Part shown: piece by piece, positions 59,880 to 64,000 of the stretch
Position numbering within the stretch: the stretch's first letter is position 1
Layout of the letters: each line of letters starts with the position of its first letter
DNA from: Saccopteryx bilineata
Taxonomy: Eukaryota; Chordata; Mammalia; Chiroptera; Emballonuridae
NCBI RefSeq assembly: GCF_036850765.1
Contig: NC_089492.1
Span: 103,249,022-103,313,021 of the forward strand
Reading direction: 5' to 3'
DNA length: 64,000 nucleotides
Position numbers and translations under genes: made by a program
The notes under the pieces: generated by a model
The model's database searches: none
Seen by the model: the letters and a program-made list of their open reading frames with translations, nothing else
What the model was told of the DNA's origin: nothing

Positions 59880-60720
59880 TCGCCTTTCCCCTCTACCCGC
59901 ACAGCCAAGCCAGGCTCGCCCGGCCAGACCGGACCTGCTGCTTGTCTCCTCCCGGGGGGGCAGCAGACCGAGTCACGTCTCAACGCCTGTCCTCCAAGAG
60001 GGCGGAGATCGGCCCCGGCCTGGCCCATCTGGCTTCAGAGCCCCCAGCAGCTTCTGCCCCGGAGAGGCTCCGCTCCCAGCCCGCTAAGCTTCCCGAAGCG
60101 GCTCAGGGGCCGAGATCCCCACCTAGGCCGCTCCCGCCTCTCAACCTGAGCCCCAGGCCCCGAGACCTCACAGAAGCGCCGGGATCCCGCCCTGCTGCGG
60201 ACCCCTGGGCGTCGCCCCACCGACTTCTTCCCCCAGGGTCGAGTCACAGGCCTCACAAGCCGCGCAGCCTGTACTGGGGTTGCTCTCAAGTTCACTCACC
60301 TTCGTTGCTCTTAGCTGCCCAGGTTTCCCAGACGCGAAGCTGTCCAGCGTGAGCCTCGCCAGCCCCCGTCTGGCAACGCTTTTTCCCGGCCCCGACCCAC
60401 CCCCTAACCTGCTGCGCGCAGGCGCGCTCCCCTCTGTCTGCCCATTGGCGCCGCGAGGCCCCGCCCTTCCCCGGCGACCAGCAGTGTGTACGGCTCGGGT
60501 GATTCCACGTGTAAAAGGCTATGGGGAGTTGGGCACTCGCAGTTCTTCCCAAAGGCGACACTGGCCTGCAAACTCGGTTGGGTCACCTGAACACTCAGGG
60601 GTCCGGAAGGGTTGTGAGGGTAACGCCAGAAACCCCGAGGAACTAGTCTCGCGTGTGACGTAAAGTGGCGAAAACCGATGGGGCGGACTCCAAAGCTGGT
60701 CCAGTCCCGCCTCCACTTCC
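59880..60720 (-). promoter_or_regulatory. MCFD2: CpG-island promoter of MCFD2
   Basis: CpG density rises sharply here against the CpG-poor window. On the minus strand, just upstream of the likely start, are a GC box (ggggcgggg-type, 60458-60466), a CCAAT box (60444-60448) and an NRF-1-like GCGCCTGCGC (60416-60425), with no TATA box. An ATF/CREB-like TTACGTCA word is at 60656-60663 and ETS-type cores (ggaagt) near 60714. This is the layout of a housekeeping promoter, which suits a broadly expressed secretory-pathway gene. The island reaches past the exon on both sides, so divergent transcription is possible. Confidence 0.8.
60300..60400 (-). other. MCFD2: MCFD2 noncoding exon 1 (start approximate)
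   Basis: On the minus strand the sequence gcaacgaag is followed by a strong donor, gtgagtgaa (60299-60291). The next acceptor in the right orientation with the gene is at 54307. The exon's 5' end is inferred from the CCAAT box at 60444-60448, which usually lies 60-80 bases upstream of the start. No ATG-led frame here would extend MCFD2. Confidence 0.65.
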
Positions 60721-61022
60721 ACTTTTCCAGCGGTTATTCCAACTGCAAATTGGGAAGAAAGATACTAGAAGCCTTAATTCGCTCTACGAGACGCTAGAAC
60801 CGGGCTTTAATCCCGTGTTTCCAAGATGGGCCTAATTCCAGACTCTGCTTTCTCCATTCTATTGTACAAGAGCCATCATCTGCAATACCTACCCACTGGT
60901 ACTGGAGTTTCACAAGACTTTATGGGTGGCCCAGTTCAAACACCACCTGACCTGTGCAGTTCGGGAAATCCGCTGCTATCTCAATAGAAGACAAGCATTA
61001 AAAAAGAAAAGAAAAGAAAAAA
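60721..61022. other. Unassigned flank of the MCFD2 promoter
   Basis: CpG density falls off by about 60.8 kb. No exon of the expected divergent neighbour was recognised. Confidence 0.4.
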
Positions 61023-61339
61023 GACCCGCTGGATCGGTGTGCGCAGTGGATAGAGCATCCACATAGGACGCTGAGGTTCAGGTTCGAAACCTAGGTCGCT
61101 GGTTTGAGCGCAGGCTCACCAGCTTAACCCAGGTTGCAGTGAAACGTGGAATCATTGACATGGTCCCTTGGTCGCTGGCTTGAAACCCAAGGTCACTGTC
61201 TTGAGCAAGGGGTTACTGGCTGGGCTGAAGCTCCCAGGTCAAGGTATGTTTGAGAAGCAATCAATGAACAACTGAAGTGTGGCATCTGGGAGTTGATGCT
61301 TCGTATCTCTCTCCTTTCCAAGGCCCCCCTAAAAAAAAA
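61023..61339 (+). mobile_element. VES-type tRNA SINE, type B, diverged
   Basis: 'gcgcagtggatagagcatcc', 'ggttcgaaacctaggtcgct', 'gagcaaggggttactggctg', 'caatcaatgaacaactgaag' and an A tail give the type B order. It has an internal duplicate of the 'ggtcgctgg' module and many substitutions. Confidence 0.85.
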
Positions 61340-62085
61340 GACTCAAATAAACAAATAGAAGCCTTGCATAAACCTGCCCTTATACCCTTCCCTCCATACA
61401 AGACTGCCATTCAGTGACTATCTACTGACCAGGTGGGTAAATAAATGTGAAACTGTCATTTTTTAAATCTTTTTTCATATGAGTCTGGACCCAGAAAGGG
61501 AGCAGGCAAAGAAAAGTGGTTAAGTAGATGGTCCCAGAACTCTCCCTGCAGTCAGCTTTAGCAAATCAGTGCCTTGAGAGTTGACCAAGGTAACAGCCAT
61601 AGACAGTGACTCATTTCTTTCACCTTCATCTGAGTTTGAAATTTGTCAACCCTCTCCCAGAGAAAAGTCCTAGGATCCCAAAGTCCCTGAAGAAATCCTA
61701 TTAGTCCAAGACCCCTTCTCCTTTCCTTACTCTGATGTTTGAGTTAGGTTTGACATAATTCATTTTCTAGCCCTGCATCTGCCATCCATCTTATTCTTCC
61801 ATTTGCTCATTTGTTTAATAATTTAGTAGTATTTCTTGAGTACCTCCTATGTACTGGAAGTTACTACAGATACAAATACAAATAAGTCATGGTCTCTTTC
61901 TCCAAGAAGCTCAGTGTCTGACACCAGTGCCTCCCCTTCTGTGGATCTTATCCTGTTCCCTCTGTTTAGTCACCAGTTGCTCCCTCTCTAATAAACCATT
62001 CTTATTATCATGTAACTTTGCCCTCTGATTTCTTCCCTACCACACTACTGAAACTGCAGTCTTCATGCAAATCCAACAGTACTAT
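61340..62085. other. Intergenic, L2-like piece at 61815-61925
   Basis: 'tatttcttgagtacctccta' and 'gtctctttctccaagaagct' resemble an L2/MIR-type remnant. No gene is supported. Confidence 0.4.
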
Positions 62086-62423
62086 CTATGTTTTTACTTG
62101 CCTTCTCAGTATTGTTCATTGCCAATCACTCCCACTTTGAAACATTTTCTTCTCCTGTATTCTGACACCATGCACTTTTCCTAGCTCACTGGCTATTCTT
62201 TCTTGGATTCTTTTCACTTTTCATCTTCTGCTCAACCTATAAATGTCAAAGCGCCCAGGGTTCTATCCTGAGTTCCCGTCTCTTATCTACCTACCTACTC
62301 TCCTTATGTGATTTCATCTAGACCTATGGTTTTAGGTGCCATTTATAAGTAGATGACTCCAAAATTTATATCTTATGATGACTTCTGCCTGTAAGTCTTA
62401 ACTCCTCTAAATAATTGCTTACT

Positions 62424-62591
62424 TGCCTGAGCAGAGGTGGTGCAGTGGATAGAACATTGACCTGGAGTGCCAAGGTTGCCAGCTCAATCCTGGGGTTGCC
62501 TCCTGGAGTCGGGGTTGCTAGTTCAATACCTGGTTAAGGCACATACAAGAAGCAACCAATGGATGTACAAAATATGTGGAACAAGTTGATG

Positions 62592-62639
<48 letters not shown>

Positions 62640-62641
62640 TC
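62424..62641 (+). mobile_element. VES-related tRNA SINE, variant with repeated middle
   Basis: 'agaggtggtgcagtggatag', 'gacctggagtgccaaggttg', 'tggttaaggcacatacaaga' and 'acaagttgatgcttctctct' follow the short form, with the 'gggttgc..cagttcaat' module present twice. It ends in a CT run of about 40 bases (62595-62637) rather than an A tail, because the hAT element follows. Confidence 0.75.
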
Positions 62642-62649
62642 CTCTAGGG

Positions 62650-62979
62650 CAGGGGTCCCCAAACTACGGCCCGTGGGCCGCATGCGGCCCCCTGAGGCCA
62701 TTTATCCGGCCCCCGCCGCACTTCTGGAAGGGGCATCTCTTTTATTGGTGGTCAGTGAGAGGAGCATAGTTTCCATTGAAATACTGGTCAGTTTGTTGAT
62801 TTAAATTTACTTGTTCTTTATTTTAAATATTGTATTTGTTCCCGTTTTGTTTTTTTACTTTAAAATAAGATATGTGCATGTGCATAGGGATTTGTTCATA
62901 GTTTTTTTTATAGTCCGGCCCTCCAACAGTCTGAGGGACAGTGAACTGGCCCCCCGTGTAAAAAGTTTGGGGACCCCTG
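62650..62979 (+). mobile_element. Non-autonomous hAT element, GGGGTCC family, copy 2
   Basis: The 330-bp element has terminal inverted repeats CAGGGGTCCCCAAACT and AGTTTGGGGACCCCTG, matching over 16 bases, and a perfect 8-bp duplication, ctctaggg, at 62642-62649 and 62980-62987. It is nearly the full reverse complement of copy 1 at 35678-36008. No transposase is encoded. It landed in or beside the end of a SINE. Confidence 0.95.
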
Positions 62980-63245
62980 CTCTAGGGGAAAAAACTGTCT
63001 ACTTGACATCTGTAAACATGAATGTCTAATTGGCTTCTCAAACTTAACTTGGTCCCCTCAAATACTAAATTTTATTCCCAAACATATACCTCTCTCTGTT
63101 GTCCATATTAGTGAATATCACCACCATCCAATTAGTTGTTCAAGCCAGAATGCTAGGATTTAGAAACCATCTTCTGCTACCTAGACTACTATGAGAGCTT
63201 CATAGCTGACCTCCCTGCTTCCATTCTTGCCCCATTCTAGTCCAA

Positions 63246-63493
63246 AAGTGAGGTGATACCTTTGTTTTAAGCCATTTACAAGTGAGTATTCCATAGCTTG
63301 TAGCTGAACACGTTCCTAAGAGGCACATCATTTGGTAATGGGACACTAAAAACACATTACAATGTGGAACTGGCTAACAAAATTTAAGATAGCCAGTGGT
63401 GAAGACTCTATTCCAAACTGGAAACTTGGTGACCAACTTGTTAAGCAGTAGCAAAACTGTTAAAACTGCTGTCACTTGCCGGACTTGGCCACA
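63246..63493. other. Intergenic, nothing recognised
   Basis: AT-rich sequence with no supported feature. Confidence 0.35.
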
Positions 63494-63504
63494 TGCCAAA
63501 GTTA

Positions 63505-63693
63505 AAACATATATATATATATATCTCAAATTAATTTTCTGTAGAAAAGAAGGGGGAGAGAGAGGGAGAGAGACATTGATTTGCTTCATGCATGCATTTA
63601 TTAGTTGATTCTTGTATGTGCCCTAAGGATCGAATCCACAATCTTGGTATATCGAGATGATGCTCTAAAACCGAATGAGCCGCCTGGCCAGGG
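63505..63693 (-). mobile_element. tRNA-derived SINE, type D, diverged
   Basis: The plus-strand end 'aatgagccgcctggccaggg' is the reverse of the type D head. A (TA)n run at 63510-63524 lies in its tail region. The 11-bp duplication tgccaaagtta flanks it at 63494-63504 and 63694-63704. Confidence 0.88.
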
Positions 63694-63704
63694 TGCCAAA
63701 GTTA

Positions 63705-64000
63705 TATACAGGGTAATAGGAGAAATCTAAGGAACAATATAGAATACTAGTGTATGTCGGGTGTTTTTCTTTTCCCTCTTTTTTTTTTCTTTCTCATTTA
63801 TTATTAGTAGCTTTCAGCAAAGTCCTTCAAGAGACTGGCAAGTCAAGATTAGAGATAACTAATTTGAAAGCAGAGATTAAATAAGACCTTGGTAAGAACT
63901 CCTTACCTACAGCTTACAACCTAAATTGGCTAAGTCCCACAACTTGGAGCCTTGCTGGGTTGAAATAAAGAATTTTCTTTGTATACCCCAGCTAAAGCCA
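63705..64000. other. Intergenic, nothing recognised
   Basis: A T run lies at 63780-63790. No exon or repeat is identified before the window ends. Confidence 0.35.

Larger units (their letters stand above)
62090..63245. repeat. Old LINE fragment split by a SINE and a hAT element
   Basis: The left part (62090-62423) has 'tcttggattcttttcacttt', 'gcccagggttctatcctgag', 'gatgactccaaaatttatat'. The right part (62988-63245) resumes with 'ctacttgacatctgtaaaca', 'tgtctaattggcttctcaaa', 'cctccctgcttccattcttg'. The order is that of a well known ancient LINE, so both parts derive from one copy. Its clade (L1 or L2) was not settled by eye. Confidence 0.5.

Noticed and set aside
59840..60352. A 170-codon plus-strand frame across the MCFD2 CpG island
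   Set aside because: GC-rich islands yield long frames on both strands by composition. The translation is Pro/Arg/Ser-rich and the strand is opposite to MCFD2.
60721..64000. First exon of TTC7A, expected in divergent orientation
   Set aside because: None of the frames here resembles the TTC7A N-terminus; the gene probably starts beyond the window.

Overview
The window is mammalian nuclear DNA and almost certainly comes from a bat (Chiroptera). It is sprinkled with tRNA-derived SINEs of the bat VES type, whose heads read like tRNA A and B boxes. It also carries short non-autonomous hAT transposons with perfect 8-bp target-site duplications, as expected where DNA transposons were active fairly recently. 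Nothing in the sequence fixes the bat family or species.

Only one protein-coding gene is recognisable: MCFD2 on the minus strand, from a CpG-island promoter at about 60.4 kb down to a poly(A) signal near 50.15 kb. Its three coding exons (54294-54146, 53391-53232, 51847-51716) join with correct splice sites and phases into 146 residues: a signal peptide followed by two EF-hands. MCFD2 is the soluble partner of the cargo receptor LMAN1 (ERGIC-53), which carries coagulation factors V and VIII from ER to Golgi. Intron 1 holds an old Tigger1 element with a young SINE inside it, plus L2-like and SINE fragments.

Positions 1-50000 look intergenic. They hold an RPL23A processed pseudogene (1965-2525), five LTRs, old DNA-transposon fragments, MIR/L2 remains, a long decayed LINE tract (45.3-48.8 kb), about fourteen SINE insertions and several microsatellites. 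In human the neighbours of MCFD2 are SOCS5 and TTC7A (from memory of the human map). By synteny this would be the SOCS5-MCFD2 intergenic interval, and TTC7A should begin beyond the right edge; no exon of either was recognised here.

Positions 60.7-64 kb carry SINEs, an old LINE split by a SINE and a hAT element, and no recognised exon. No unknown multi-gene system was found. What merits a second look is the nested transposon history, the clear target-site duplications, a sequence feature at the MCFD2 start codon, and one unassigned GC-rich open segment near 6.5 kb.
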